A DNA stretch of 64,000 bases from positions 62,001 to 126,000 of the forward strand of contig JAMPAU010000003.1 in NCBI GenBank assembly GCA_023667045.1. The letters run 5' to 3'. Shown here piece after piece: positions 37,642 through 46,313 of the stretch (its first letter is position 1; the number at the start of each line of letters is the position of its first letter). The notes below the pieces were generated by a model. It saw nothing but the letters and a program-made list of their open reading frames with translations, made no database searches and was not told the DNA's origin. The DNA is from Ruminococcus flavefaciens (GTDB taxonomy: Bacteria > Bacillota > Clostridia > Oscillospirales > Ruminococcaceae). Made by a program: the position numbers and the translations under genes.

Positions 37642-40050
37642 TTATCTTAAATGCCAGATATTGTCTGCATATTCAGTAACGGCACGGTCAGCAGAGAAGA
37701 TACCAGCACCGGCGATATTATTAAGTGACATCTTAGCCCACTTCATAGTATCGTTGTAGCACTCTGTGCTGAACTTCTGCGCACGTCTGTAGTCGTCGAA
37801 ATCAGCAAGAACCATGTACGGGTCAACGTCCTTGAGGGAGTTTGCAACGTCATTGAAAGTACAGCCGTTGATGCCGTGATACATACGCTCGATAGCCTCA
37901 TGGATAAGAGGATTGTTATTGAAGTAGTCATTAGGATAGTAGCCACGTGCCTTGAGAGCGTTAACTTCGGGTGTCTTCATACCAAAGATAATGTTGTTGC
38001 CCTCGCCGGCAGCTTCATTGATTTCGATATTTGCACCGTCGAGAGTACCGAGAGTAACAGCACCGTTGAGCATGAACTTCATGTTACCAGTACCGGAAGC
38101 CTCTGTACCGGCAAGTGAAATCTGTTCAGAAATTTCAGAAGCAGGCATGAGTAATTCGGAGAGAGTTACACAGTAGTTTTCAAGGAAGATAACCTGTAAC
38201 TTCTGGTTGATTCTCGGATTCTTTCTGATTTCCTCAGAGATAGCCCAAATCATCTTGATAATCTGCTTTGCAAGGTAGTAACCCGGAGCAGCCTTAGCAG
38301 CGAAAATATAGGTCTTAGGTGTGAAATCAGCGTCCGGATTATTAAGCAGGTATGAATAGTCAGCAAGGATATTCATAACGTTGAGGTGCTGTCTCTTGTA
38401 TTCGTGGAGACGTTTAACCTGTACGTCGAAAATGCTGTCTGTATTGAGAATAATGCCGGTATTGTGCTTTACATACTTAGCAAACTTTTTCTTGTTTTCT
38501 TTCTTTACAGCCATAAGTTTTTCAAGTACAGCCTTGTCGTTTTCAAATGCTCTGAACTTTTCGAGTTCTGCACCGTCCTTTATAAACTTGTTGCCGATAG
38601 TTTCAGTGAGGAGGTCTGTAAGACCCTTGTTGGACTGATAGAGCCATCTTCTGTAAGCAATACCGTTTGTTACGTTCTTGAACTTAGCAGGAGTATTGCA
38701 GAATTCATCATGGAAAACAGATTCCTTGATGATTTCGGAGTGGAGCTTTGAAACGCCGTTTACGCTGTGCGAAACTGCAACACAGAGAGTAGCCATATGA
38801 ATCTGATTATCCTTGATAATGGACATACGGGTTGTCTTGGCACTGTCGTTGCCGTTGCTTTCCATGAGTGACTGACAGTATCTGTTATTGATTTCAACGA
38901 TAATAGAGAAGATTCTCGGAATAACTGTCTTAACGAGGTTAACGTCCCACTTTTCGAGAGCTTCAGCCATAACAGTGTGGTTAGTGTAAGCGAAAGTTCT
39001 TGTAACGATGTCCCAAGCCTTTTCCCATGTATAACCGCAGTCGTCAAGGAGAATACGCATAAGTTCCGGAATAGCAAGAGTCGGGTGAGTGTCGTTGATG
39101 TGGATAGCTACCTTGTCAGCGAGGTTTTCGAGAGTGCCGTAAACGTTCATGTGGTTGTTTACGATGTCGCCGACTGATGCGGCACAGAGGAAGTACTGCT
39201 GACGGAGACGGAGAGATTTACCCTCTGGGTGATTATCGTTAGGATAAAGAATCTTTGAGATAGCGTTAGCAATGGCGTTCTGGTTGATAGCCTTGTCATA
39301 GAATCCTTGATTGAACATTTCCATATCAAATCCAGGAGCTTTTGCAGACCACAGACGGAGTACTGAAACGCCCTCTGAGCCATAGCCGGAAACATACATA
39401 TCGTAAGGTGTAGCAACAACTGTGCTGTAGTTTACGTGGGAAATGTAGTGATACTGGCTGTCCCAGTATTCCTGTAAATCGCCCTCAAAGTGAACGTCTA
39501 TAGCGAGTTCGGGCTTAGGAACGAGCCATACAGAACCGCCCGGAAGCCAGTTGTCTGGAAGTTCAGTCTGCCAGCCGTCCTGTAACTTCTGCTGGAAGAT
39601 ACCGTACTCATAGCAGATAGAATGACCCATAGCGGGAAAATCTGTAGTTGCGAGAGCGTCGAGGTAGCACGCAGCAAGACGACCGAGACCGCCGTTTCCA
39701 AGACCAGCGTCGGGTTCTTGGTCATAGATTTTGTCAAGATTTATGCCGGAATGTGCAAGCATAGACTTTACATCATCAACAAGACCGAGATTGTAAAGGC
39801 TTGTTTTGAGAGAGCGTCCCATAAGGAATTCCATTGATAAATAATAAATCTGCTTACCGCCTACAGAGTGAGTATGGTTCATGAAACTCTGTCTTTTCTT
39901 GCCGAGAATTTCAACAATGATAGAAGAAAGAACATGATAAACCTGTTTGTCGGAAGCTTCTTCGGGTGATACACTGTAAAGTGCGTGAAGTTTTTCAGGG
40001 AATGCCTGAGAGATTTTTTCCATAAGGGGATTAACCTGTTTGTTTGACAT
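37642..40050 (-). CDS. glgP: Glycogen/alpha-glucan phosphorylase
   Basis: 802 aa, the usual length of bacterial phosphorylases. It releases glucose-1-phosphate from alpha-1,4-glucans using pyridoxal phosphate. The PLP-lysine motif EASGTGNMKFMLNGAVTLGT is intact. Also seen are EPDAGLGNGGLGRLAACYLD, HINDTHPTLAIPELMR and VKRLHEYKRQHLN. RBS GGAGTATAATT. It works with the adjacent GH13 enzyme. Confidence 0.97.
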   Translation of the reverse strand: MSNKQVNPLMEKISQAFPEKLHALYSVSPEEASDKQVYHVLSSIIVEILGKKRQSFMNHTHSVGGKQIYYLSMEFLMGRSLKTSLYNLGLVDDVKSMLAHSGINLDKIYDQEPDAGLGNGGLGRLAACYLDALATTDFPAMGHSICYEYGIFQQKLQDGWQTELPDNWLPGGSVWLVPKPELAIDVHFEGDLQEYWDSQYHYISHVNYSTVVATPYDMYVSGYGSEGVSVLRLWSAKAPGFDMEMFNQGFYDKAINQNAIANAISKILYPNDNHPEGKSLRLRQQYFLCAASVGDIVNNHMNVYGTLENLADKVAIHINDTHPTLAIPELMRILLDDCGYTWEKAWDIVTRTFAYTNHTVMAEALEKWDVNLVKTVIPRIFSIIVEINNRYCQSLMESNGNDSAKTTRMSIIKDNQIHMATLCVAVSHSVNGVSKLHSEIIKESVFHDEFCNTPAKFKNVTNGIAYRRWLYQSNKGLTDLLTETIGNKFIKDGAELEKFRAFENDKAVLEKLMAVKKENKKKFAKYVKHNTGIILNTDSIFDVQVKRLHEYKRQHLNVMNILADYSYLLNNPDADFTPKTYIFAAKAAPGYYLAKQIIKMIWAISEEIRKNPRINQKLQVIFLENYCVTLSELLMPASEISEQISLAGTEASGTGNMKFMLNGAVTLGTLDGANIEINEAAGEGNNIIFGMKTPEVNALKARGYYPNDYFNNNPLIHEAIERMYHGINGCTFNDVANSLKDVDPYMVLADFDDYRRAQKFSTECYNDTMKWAKMSLNNIAGAGIFSADRAVTEYADNIWHLR

Positions 40051-40338
40051 AATTATACTCCAATCTGCCGTGTATAAACGGCTGTTTTACTGCAAGTAAA
40101 ATTCCGGTATGACTTTACAAATGGTTTTTCGCTGAAAGTCCGGAAATAACTTTACAATTGGTATATTAACTATTGTACCATGTTTGCGGATTTTTTGCAA
40201 TTGTAAACTTTAACAAATATTTATCAACGATTTACACATATTCCGAAAAATCGCATTAAAAAACAACGAAAACGGTTAAATAGTCTGTAATTTATTTTTA
40301 TAATATAATTATTTGTATACACATGGGTAGAAATAAAA

Positions 40339-40382
40339 AAAGAGAAGAACCCCGACCGCAGACAAGGCATTCTTCTCTTTTT
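40339..40382. terminator. Bidirectional terminator-like hairpin
   Basis: AAAAAGAGAAGAA / TTCTTCTCTTTTT arms with a GC-containing loop region. A similar hairpin lies at 44364-44402. Apart from it, 40051-40500 holds only the AT-rich glgP leader. Confidence 0.75.
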
Positions 40383-40500
40383 GCGACTGATTTTTCCGTT
40401 GTCCGCCAACACTCTGTCCCATTCGTACAGCATTAATTTCGGATTTTTAACGTGTCAGTCCACATTTATAATATTATTATACGCTTTTTTCGTCACTCTG

Positions 40501-40872
40501 TCAACTGTCTGTGTTGCATTCTTCAGTTATTGTCTCGCCGTTTTTTATTATTATGCGGAGCGACGTTTTACTGTCATCGTCTTTGAGAATAAAAAGGATA
40601 TACGGCTGAAAGTCTTCATCATCAGAGATAACGGCGTAAAACGGCATATCATTAAAAGAATCCCCGAATATTTCTGATTTTTCAATTATTCTGTAGACAT
40701 GGAGATTTCCGGAAATCTCAGATATAAACTGTTCGTCCGAATCGTCATAGAAAATATCGTTTGTTTCAGCGTTTTTTTCTGAAAGAGGTATAAATCTGTT
40801 TTTGGATTTTTCTTCAAGTTTCATAATAATATCAATAAATCCAAAAAGAAAAACAGGTACTATGTAAATCAC
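40501..40872 (-). CDS. Hypothetical membrane-anchored protein
   Basis: Up to 123 aa, not recognised. A GTG start at 40872 (AAGGAA directly before it) would give an N-terminal anchor (IYIVPVFLFGFIDIIM). An internal ATG at 40824 lacks an RBS. The rest is a polar acidic alpha/beta domain (DDSDEQFISEISGNLHVYRI). The start is uncertain. Confidence 0.45.
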   Translation of the reverse strand: MIYIVPVFLFGFIDIIMKLEEKSKNRFIPLSEKNAETNDIFYDDSDEQFISEISGNLHVYRIIEKSEIFGDSFNDMPFYAVISDDEDFQPYILFILKDDDSKTSLRIIIKNGETITEECNTDS

Positions 40873-40905
40873 TTCCTTATATATATAATGTATATTTAAA
40901 TATTA

Positions 40906-40934
40906 TTGACATTTCCGGAAATATATGTTATAAT
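40906..40934 (+). promoter_or_regulatory. Gene promoter of ORF6N copy 2
   Basis: TTGACA 40906-40911, 17 bases, TATAAT 40929-40934. The leader to the ATG at 41254 is about 310 bases. Confidence 0.75.
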
Positions 40935-40935
40935 A

Positions 40936-41055
40936 AAAAATCATAGGGCATACCGCCCGCTGTTCTGAGCAGGTTTGCAGACCTAAACAGAACACTAAAA
41001 CAAAAGTTACCCTAATTAACCTTTATAATAGCTTGCAAGCAATATACTCCATGAC
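40936..41055 (-). ncRNA. Predicted antisense leader RNA, class B copy 2
   Basis: Minus-strand promoter TTGACA (41090-41085), 17 bases, TATAAT (41067-41062). The RNA carries TTGCTTGCAAGC, a hairpin TGTTCTG..AGGT/ACCT..CAGAACA, and a terminator GGGCGGTATGCCC then TATGATTTTTT. Stems differ from copy 1 by paired changes. Confidence 0.65.
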
Positions 41056-41253
41056 GGTATAATTATATCATATCGTGAGTATTTTGTCAAGACTTTTTTT
41101 GGCTGTCGGTGACTTTTGTTATTGACAGTTTTTTTTGTTGCATAAAAAATTTTATCAAAAGGGGTGATAACTACTTCAAAGTTTGTGCGGACGAAATTCG
41201 TCTATCCGAAATCAATAACATCTCAAAAAAATTCTGAAAGGAAATGATTAATT

Positions 41254-41793
41254 ATGTATGAATTAATCAACAATGTACAAATCAAAATCAAAGAGTATAA
41301 AGGTCAGCGTGTCGTGACCTTAAAAGACATCGATATGGCTCATGGCAGACCCGAAGGCACAGCTCGCCGTAATTTCAACAAGAACAGAGAACGCTTTATA
41401 GAAGGCGAAGATTACTTCGTACGAAATTCGTACGAAGCAAAAAAAGAATTTGGAATTATCGCACCAAACGGACTTATTCTTTTCACGGAGAACGGCTACC
41501 TCATGCTTGTTAAGTCTTTCACGGACGACCTCTCATGGCAAGTACAGCGTCAGCTTGTCAAGACATACTTCAGAGTGAGGGAAATATCACCTTATAATAA
41601 TGAGGTGATATTACAGCTTGCTGAAAATCAGAAAGTGCTTGAACAGAAAATAGACAGGCTTGAAAAAAAGCTTGACATTATTGCGAAACACTCTGATACT
41701 ATTATAAAGGACATTAAAAAAATGGTAGTTGATGCAACTAACCATGTTGTTATTCCATGCGTGTCATTTATATATGATAAATTTATAAAATAA
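41254..41793 (+). CDS. ORF6N-domain phage antirepressor-like protein
   Basis: 179 aa. The ORF6N domain (VQIKIKEYKGQRVVTLKDID, then ARRNFNKNRERFIEGEDYF and FTENGYLMLVKSFTDDLS) is followed by a shorter coiled coil than its paralogue 20525-21154, then the same tail HSDTIIKDIKKMVVDATNHV. A small unique segment at about residues 56-72 (VRNSYEAKKEFGIIAPNG) replaces the paralogue's, which suggests localized diversification in the specificity loop. RBS GAAAGGAAATG; class B leader. Confidence 0.85.
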   Translation: MYELINNVQIKIKEYKGQRVVTLKDIDMAHGRPEGTARRNFNKNRERFIEGEDYFVRNSYEAKKEFGIIAPNGLILFTENGYLMLVKSFTDDLSWQVQRQLVKTYFRVREISPYNNEVILQLAENQKVLEQKIDRLEKKLDIIAKHSDTIIKDIKKMVVDATNHVVIPCVSFIYDKFIK

Positions 41794-41797
41794 ATAA

Positions 41798-42244
41798 TTT
41801 AATAATCGTGAAATTCCCGATTGTCCGTTAAAGTTTGCTGTAACTTATTACATTGAGGGCATACACTACTTTCGTCTCACAGGTGGCAAACTCAAAAAAT
41901 TTTTTGCAATCGTGAATTTTACGAATACAAATTCCTCTAAAATTCGGGTTCTTTACCTTTGGACAGAAAGGGGAGCATTACTTCACGCAAAAAGCATAAA
42001 CACTGATAAAGCATGGGAAGTATATGAATTTCTTGTTGATAACTATTTTCGTGTAAGAAATATGATGATGTCCTACAATGATAAAGCTATAATCGAAAGG
42101 CTCGACCGACTGGAGCAGAAAATAGACGCTCTTGAAAAAAATTCTGATACTATTATAAAGGACATTAAAAAAATGGTAGTTGATACAACTAACCATGTTC
42201 TTATTCTGTGCGTGTCATTTATATATGATAAATTTGTAAAATAA
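41798..42244 (+). pseudogene. 5'-truncated second ORF6N gene
   Basis: Open frame without a start codon: FNNREIPDCPLKFAVTYYIE, then GIHYFRLTGGKLKKFF, LYLWTERGALLHAKSINTDK and AWEVYEFLVDNYFRVRN. It ends in a coiled coil and the same tail (NSDTIIKDIKKMVVDTTNHV). The N-terminus and an RBS are missing; a GTG at 41912 could give 110 aa. It is a different ORF6N lineage fused to the same tail. Confidence 0.7.
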
Positions 42245-42251
42245 ATATTTT

Positions 42252-42370
42252 AACAATCTTAATGCCATCCTAATTCAAGACGGTACTCGCAAAATAGAAA
42301 ATCCAAATATAATCATCATAAACGAGAGCGGTCTGTATGATCCTATCATGTCATCTGTCATAGGGCATGA
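42252..42370 (+). pseudogene. BRO-N gene fragment
   Basis: CAATCTTAATGCC... through ATCATAAACGAGAGCGGTCTGTATG matches the middle of the BRO gene at 43819-43915 (IIVNESGLY region). Reading is broken. It ends at GGCATGAATATTTGAAAAAAGC, the left edge of the class A module. Confidence 0.6.
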
Positions 42371-42375
42371 ATATT

Positions 42376-42466
42376 TGAAAAAAGCTTGACAAAAAGCCTT
42401 TTATGTGATACAATAGTAATTGCTAGAAAACTAAACACACAAAAAAGGCTTACTTTGTCTTATTAC
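42376..42466 (-). ncRNA. Predicted antisense hairpin RNA, class A copy 2
   Basis: Minus-strand promoter TTGACA (42501-42496), 17 bases, TATAAT (42478-42473). The RNA would fold its 42459-42436 arm onto 42407-42388 (GGCTT/AAGCC core) and end at TTTTTTC. It covers both boxes of the gene promoter. Confidence 0.65.
42386..42414 (+). promoter_or_regulatory. Gene promoter of BRO gene 42585
   Basis: TTGACA 42386-42391, 17 bases, TACAAT 42409-42414; leader about 165 bases with an opposing promoter inside. Confidence 0.75.
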
Positions 42467-42584
42467 TATTTTATTATAGCATAAGATTTCAATTTTGTCA
42501 AGTCTTTTTTAGGCATGGCAAAATTTTTTTTGTGTGTTGTAATTGTAACTGGCTCAAAAATTTTTTAACAAGGAGTAATTTAAA

Positions 42585-43130
42585 ATGAACGAAATTCAGA
42601 TTTTTAAGCATGAAAAATTCGGAGAAATCCGTACTCTCGAAATCGACGGACAGATTTATTTTGTCGGCGTTGATGTGGCAAGAGCTTTAGAATATGCACG
42701 CCCAAGCGTTGCAATTTCTAAAAAGGTTAAAGCACATCATAAAAGAATAGTTCCTGTGAACCGTTTCCAAAACGGAAAGGGTTCACCAACACAAACAACA
42801 GTTATTGATGAGAGCGGTTTATACTCTCTTGCCCTCGCAAGCAAATGCAAAGGAGCTGAACCGTTTCAAGAATGGGTGACTTCTGAGGTACTCCCGACAA
42901 TCAGAAAGACAGGCGGTTACGGAAACACAAGCCTTACACCACAACAGCGTGATGAAATAAGAATCATGATGAAAGAAGCTGTAGAAAGTGCATTATCTGA
43001 GAGGGACAAAGAAACAGTAATGAAATTAATCCCGTTCTTTGAAACACTTAACAGAAATATCATAAGAGCAATCAACGACAACATGAAGTTACTTGCTGTT
43101 TATATTAAATGGTTAATAAAAAGATTCTGA
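42585..43130 (+). CDS. BRO-N antirepressor-like protein
   Basis: 181 aa. The BRO-N DNA-binding domain (IQIFKHEKFGEIRTLEIDGQ, then YFVGVDVARALEYARPSVAI and VIDESGLYSLALASK) leads to the conserved VLPTIRKTGGYGNTSLTPQQ. A helical tail (DEIRIMMKEAVESALSERDK, NDNMKLLAVYIKWLIKRF) is nearly the same in four paralogues. Predicted intracellular DNA- or repressor-binding antirepressor. RBS AAGGAGTAATTTAAA. Its stop overlaps the ATG of a decayed second BRO gene. Confidence 0.85.
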   Translation: MNEIQIFKHEKFGEIRTLEIDGQIYFVGVDVARALEYARPSVAISKKVKAHHKRIVPVNRFQNGKGSPTQTTVIDESGLYSLALASKCKGAEPFQEWVTSEVLPTIRKTGGYGNTSLTPQQRDEIRIMMKEAVESALSERDKETVMKLIPFFETLNRNIIRAINDNMKLLAVYIKWLIKRF

Positions 43131-43430
43131 TGAAATAAATTCAGAGTTTCAAGCATGAGGAGTTCGGCAAAATCCGTACTCTCGAAATCGACGGACAGAT
43201 TTATTTTGTCGGTCGTGATATTGCTAACGCTTTAGGCTATACAAATCCAAGCAAGGCATTAACAGACCACGTGGACAAGGAAGATAAAAAGGTACTTACA
43301 AAATCATTTTGCAAAGATTTTCTAAAGTTCCAAAACGTTACTTTAGAAAATTTCCCTAATCGTGGCTTATTAATCGTCAACGAGAGCGGTCTGTATGCTA
43401 TATCATGTCATTCTAAACTTCCACAGGCAT
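43130..43430 (+). pseudogene. Decayed second BRO-N gene in tandem
   Basis: It begins ATGAAATAAATTCAGAGTTT (compare ATGAACGAAATTCAGATTTT) with an early stop. It continues KHEEFGKIRTLEIDGQIYFV, GRDIANALGYTNPSKALTDH and VNESGLYAISCHSKL. It breaks off at GGCATGAATATTTG, where the next class A module starts. The C-terminal half is lost. Confidence 0.75.
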
Positions 43431-43438
43431 GAATATTT

Positions 43439-43533
43439 GAAAAAAGCTTGACAAAAAGCCTTTTATGTGTTACAATAGTAATTAGTTAGAAAACAATTGA
43501 ATACACACAAAAAGGCTTACTTTGTCTTATGAC
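43439..43533 (-). ncRNA. Predicted antisense hairpin RNA, class A copy 3
   Basis: Minus-strand promoter TTGACA (43568-43563), 17 bases, TATAAT (43545-43540). Hairpin arms AAGCCTTTT / AAAAAGGCTT; ends in TTTTTTC over the gene promoter. Confidence 0.6.
43448..43476 (+). promoter_or_regulatory. Gene promoter of BRO gene 43654
   Basis: TTGACA 43448-43453, 17 bases, TACAAT 43471-43476. Confidence 0.75.
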
Positions 43534-43653
43534 TACTTTATTATATCATAAGATTTCAATTTTGTCAAGTCTTTTTTAGGCATGGCAAAATTTTTTTTGT
43601 GTGTTGTAATTGTAACTGGCACAAAAAAATATTTTTATAAGGAGTAATTTAAA

Positions 43654-44265
43654 ATGAACGAAATTCAGATTTTTAAGCATGAAAAATTCAGAGAAATCCG
43701 TACCCTCGAAATCGACGGACAGATTTATTTTGTCGGTACTGATGTTGCTAAGGCTTTAGGGGATTCTAAGCCTGGAAATGCACTTACTCAGCATGTGGAC
43801 GAAGAAGATAAAATGCTTTTCAATCTTAATACTGCCCTAAAACAGGGTAGTATTCGTAGAAGAGGAAATCCAAACGTAATCATAGTCAACGAGAGCGGTC
43901 TGTATGCTCTTATCATGTCGTCTAAACTTCCGGATGCTAAGAAGTTTAGGCACTGGGTGACATCTGAGGTACTCCCGACAATCAGAAAGACAGGCGGTTA
44001 CGGAAATACAAGCCTTACACCACAACAGTTTGACGAGATAAAATTTATGATAAAAGAAACTGTTGAAAGTATATTGGCTGAGAAGTCAGAAGAAATATCT
44101 GACAAGACTGTTGTAAAACTCATAGATGTATTGTTTCCATATTTTAATTCGTCAGAAAAGAATCTTGATAGCCTAGTTAAAGCATTAAATAAAAGTATTG
44201 TGAAGTCAATAAGTGACAACTTAAAATTACTTTCTTTTTATATTGATTACTTAATCAAAAAGTAA
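43654..44265 (+). CDS. BRO-N antirepressor-like protein with divergent tail
   Basis: 203 aa. BRO-N domain (FKHEKFREIRTLEIDGQIYF, then VGTDVAKALGDSKPGNALTQ and IIVNESGLYALIMSSKLPDA), then VLPTIRKTGGYGNTSLTPQQ. The C-terminal helix region differs from the other copies (FDEIKFMIKETVESILAEKS) but keeps a related end (SDNLKLLSFYIDYLIKK). RBS AAGGAGTAATTTAAA. Class A leader. Confidence 0.85.
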   Translation: MNEIQIFKHEKFREIRTLEIDGQIYFVGTDVAKALGDSKPGNALTQHVDEEDKMLFNLNTALKQGSIRRRGNPNVIIVNESGLYALIMSSKLPDAKKFRHWVTSEVLPTIRKTGGYGNTSLTPQQFDEIKFMIKETVESILAEKSEEISDKTVVKLIDVLFPYFNSSEKNLDSLVKALNKSIVKSISDNLKLLSFYIDYLIKK

Positions 44266-44294
44266 TATAGCTTTTCATTAATATTTCCGGAGAG

Positions 44295-44364
44295 AATAAA
44301 GTAAAATATTAAAAATATCAGAAATATTTGAAATTTATGTAAATATGTGGTATAATAAAAAAAG
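44295..44364 (+). repeat. 70-bp promoter-containing repeat, copy 1
   Basis: AATAAAGTAAAATATTAAAA through GGTATAATAAAAAAAG. It is almost identical to 44828-44898 (one base and one A different) and includes TTGAAA-17-TATAAT. It lies just after a BRO gene and points into a terminator. Confidence 0.9.
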
Positions 44365-44402
44365 AAGAATCCCTTGATTGCATAAAAAGGTATTCTTCTG
44401 TT
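44364..44402 (-). terminator. Terminator of the small Cys-rich gene
   Basis: AGAAGAATCCC / GGTATTCTTCT arms, with T-run on the minus strand. It resembles the hairpin at 40339-40382. Confidence 0.7.
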
Positions 44403-44443
44403 TTTATAGTTTCTGTAAATAAAGAACAGATTTGAATTAAGTA

Positions 44444-44635
44444 TCAGCCTTTCTTATAGAAAGGACAGTCACGGAAAGCGTCTCTGTTAGCGTTTGCACA
44501 TTTTTCCAAATCCACTCCGACTTTAGTTTGGTCACTGCGTTTATTTCCAAGATTTGAAGATGCCATGCAGTAACAATCTAAATTTACAAAAAAGATTCCT
44601 AATTTATCAATTAAATTAGCATACGGACATACCAT
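44444..44635 (-). CDS. Small Cys-containing protein
   Basis: 63 aa, not recognised. It has an excellent RBS (AGGAGGTGAAATTTAT), its own terminator, and five Cys (VCPYAN near the start, CYC in the middle, KCANANRD and DCPFYKKG at the end). These suggest metal binding or disulfides. No signal peptide. It lies between the two copies of the 70-bp repeat. Confidence 0.6.
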   Translation of the reverse strand: MVCPYANLIDKLGIFFVNLDCYCMASSNLGNKRSDQTKVGVDLEKCANANRDAFRDCPFYKKG

Positions 44636-44827
44636 ATAAATTTCACCTCCTATATTTAACTATTGATTAATTATATAATGTTGCTGATATTGTCAATAAT
44701 TTTTTGTGGAATATGCACAAAAATATCATTTAAAATATCATAAAAATATTTATTATTTTTTGTAAACAATAAATCAGTATTTCAAAAGTATAGTTAACTG
44801 TAAAATAAAAAAGTTTCTTCTCAAAAT

Positions 44828-44898
44828 AATAAAGTAAAATATTAAAAAATATCAGAAATATTTGAAATCTATGTAAATATGTGGTATAATAAAAAAAG
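44828..44898 (+). promoter_or_regulatory. 70-bp repeat copy 2 with promoter of the S26-like membrane protein
   Basis: TTGAAA 44862-44867, 17 bases, TATAAT 44885-44890, about 50 bases before the start at 44944. Second copy of the 44295-44364 repeat. Apart from this, 44636-44943 shows no gene. Confidence 0.7.
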
Positions 44899-44943
44899 AT
44901 TATTCTGACACGGAAAAATTTTTAAAAAAGGAAGGGATACTTA

Positions 44944-46149
44944 ATGAAAAAGAAAAGATTTTCAGTGCTGAGGTGTTTTATTTCGATAATATGCGTGCTT
45001 TTTATAGTGGTATCTGTCGGAGTGAATCTGATATACTCACAAAACAAAACTCCTAGCTTTATGGGAAGATACTTTTACATTGTCACTGAAAGAGATACTA
45101 ACGGCATAAGCGATGTTACTGCTGGGTCGGCTATTATTGCAAAGGAAGCCTCAGATATAAGCATAGCTCAGAAAGACCTCGTGCTTTGCTACCCTGCCGG
45201 CGACCCCGATAATCTCCGTCTGTGCGGAATCTTCAATATAGTTCAGAGTGAAGACGGCACAGAAAAATATCAGGTATATTATGACGGTCACGAAGATAAC
45301 ACTGACCTAATAACAAAAGATAAAATCTCGGCTATATGCACTGGCTATCCGGAAAGTGCCGAACTCGGTAGCTTTATAACCTTTACAAGAAGTATTCCCG
45401 GTATAGTTGCAGAACTTATAATACCATGTTTAATACTGCTTGTTTTCTTTATTTCCAGACTTTCTTCAAAGGGTGAGGAAGATGAAGCAGAAATGCCGGA
45501 CTTTTCTTCAGCACCAAAGAATACCCCGAAAAAGAAACAAACTTCTTCTTCTACTGCACCTCTTTTTGCACCGTCTCAGGAAATTCAGTCAAGTGACGAA
45601 CTTGAACGCAAAAAGATGTCTATTGCTGAAAATTTCAGTCAGAAAAAGGTAAACCCCAATTCTCCTTATCAGAAAGAAAAAGAGCGTACAATGCAGTTTA
45701 AGGCAAGCCGTCCGGAAAATGCAAAGCCATCACGTGTTTCGCCTGCTCCGTCTGCTGACAGCATAAGGGAAGATATACGCCGTAAGAATGATTACGAGGG
45801 TTCTCACGTTAAAAAGATTGAAAAGCTTGAAAAAGTTGAAAAGCCCGAAAATCCGCCAGTACCACAGCCACAGCCAAAACCGGAAAAGTCTGAAGTCATT
45901 GACAACACAGGAATTATCCCTGCTGTACAGATTTCAGAAGTGTCAAAGAATCCGGAAAGCACAAGAAACAGCGTTGAGGAAATAAAGGCTAATGTAAATA
46001 AATCATACTCTGAACCTAAGAAAAGCAGTTCTCCGGATATTTCCGATATTATCAGCAAGTCCGAGGCAAACAGACGTAAAAGAAATGCGTCCGAAATGTC
46101 GGTTGACGACCTGCTCAGAATTATTGAGGAAGAAAAGAAAAAACTCTGA
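44944..46149 (+). CDS. Two-helix membrane protein with signal-peptidase-like extracytoplasmic domain
   Basis: 401 aa. An N-terminal helix (CFISIICVLFIVVSVGVNLI) precedes a small beta domain (FMGRYFYIVTERD..DVTAGSAIIAKEA..IAQKDLVLCYP). That domain resembles the S24/S26 (SipW-like) fold but shows no Ser/Lys catalytic pair. A second helix (ELIIPCLILLVFFISRL) is followed by a ~220-residue Ser/Pro/Lys-rich, charged cytoplasmic tail ending SVDDLLRIIEEEKKKL. RBS AAGGAAGGG. Function unknown; the fold call is tentative. Confidence 0.5.
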   Translation: MKKKRFSVLRCFISIICVLFIVVSVGVNLIYSQNKTPSFMGRYFYIVTERDTNGISDVTAGSAIIAKEASDISIAQKDLVLCYPAGDPDNLRLCGIFNIVQSEDGTEKYQVYYDGHEDNTDLITKDKISAICTGYPESAELGSFITFTRSIPGIVAELIIPCLILLVFFISRLSSKGEEDEAEMPDFSSAPKNTPKKKQTSSSTAPLFAPSQEIQSSDELERKKMSIAENFSQKKVNPNSPYQKEKERTMQFKASRPENAKPSRVSPAPSADSIREDIRRKNDYEGSHVKKIEKLEKVEKPENPPVPQPQPKPEKSEVIDNTGIIPAVQISEVSKNPESTRNSVEEIKANVNKSYSEPKKSSSPDISDIISKSEANRRKRNASEMSVDDLLRIIEEEKKKL

Positions 46150-46160
46150 TATTTTTTAAT

Positions 46161-46184
46161 AGAACCGCTACGGCGGTTCTTTTT
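46161..46184 (+). terminator. Terminator after 44944 gene
   Basis: AGAACCGC / GCGGTTCT with TACG loop, then TTTTTAT. Confidence 0.9.
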
Positions 46185-46243
46185 ATATGAATAATAATGC
46201 TCATCGTGACAAATAATAATCACACATGATTTATAAATTAAAC

Positions 46244-46272
46244 TTGACAAATTATGTACTGTTATGTATAAT
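46244..46272 (+). promoter_or_regulatory. Promoter of the membrane cyclophilin gene
   Basis: TTGACA 46244-46249, 17 bases, TATAAT 46267-46272. Confidence 0.75.
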
Positions 46273-46313
46273 AAAAGTTATAGTTGATTTATAAAGATTA
46301 TGTGAGGTAAACA

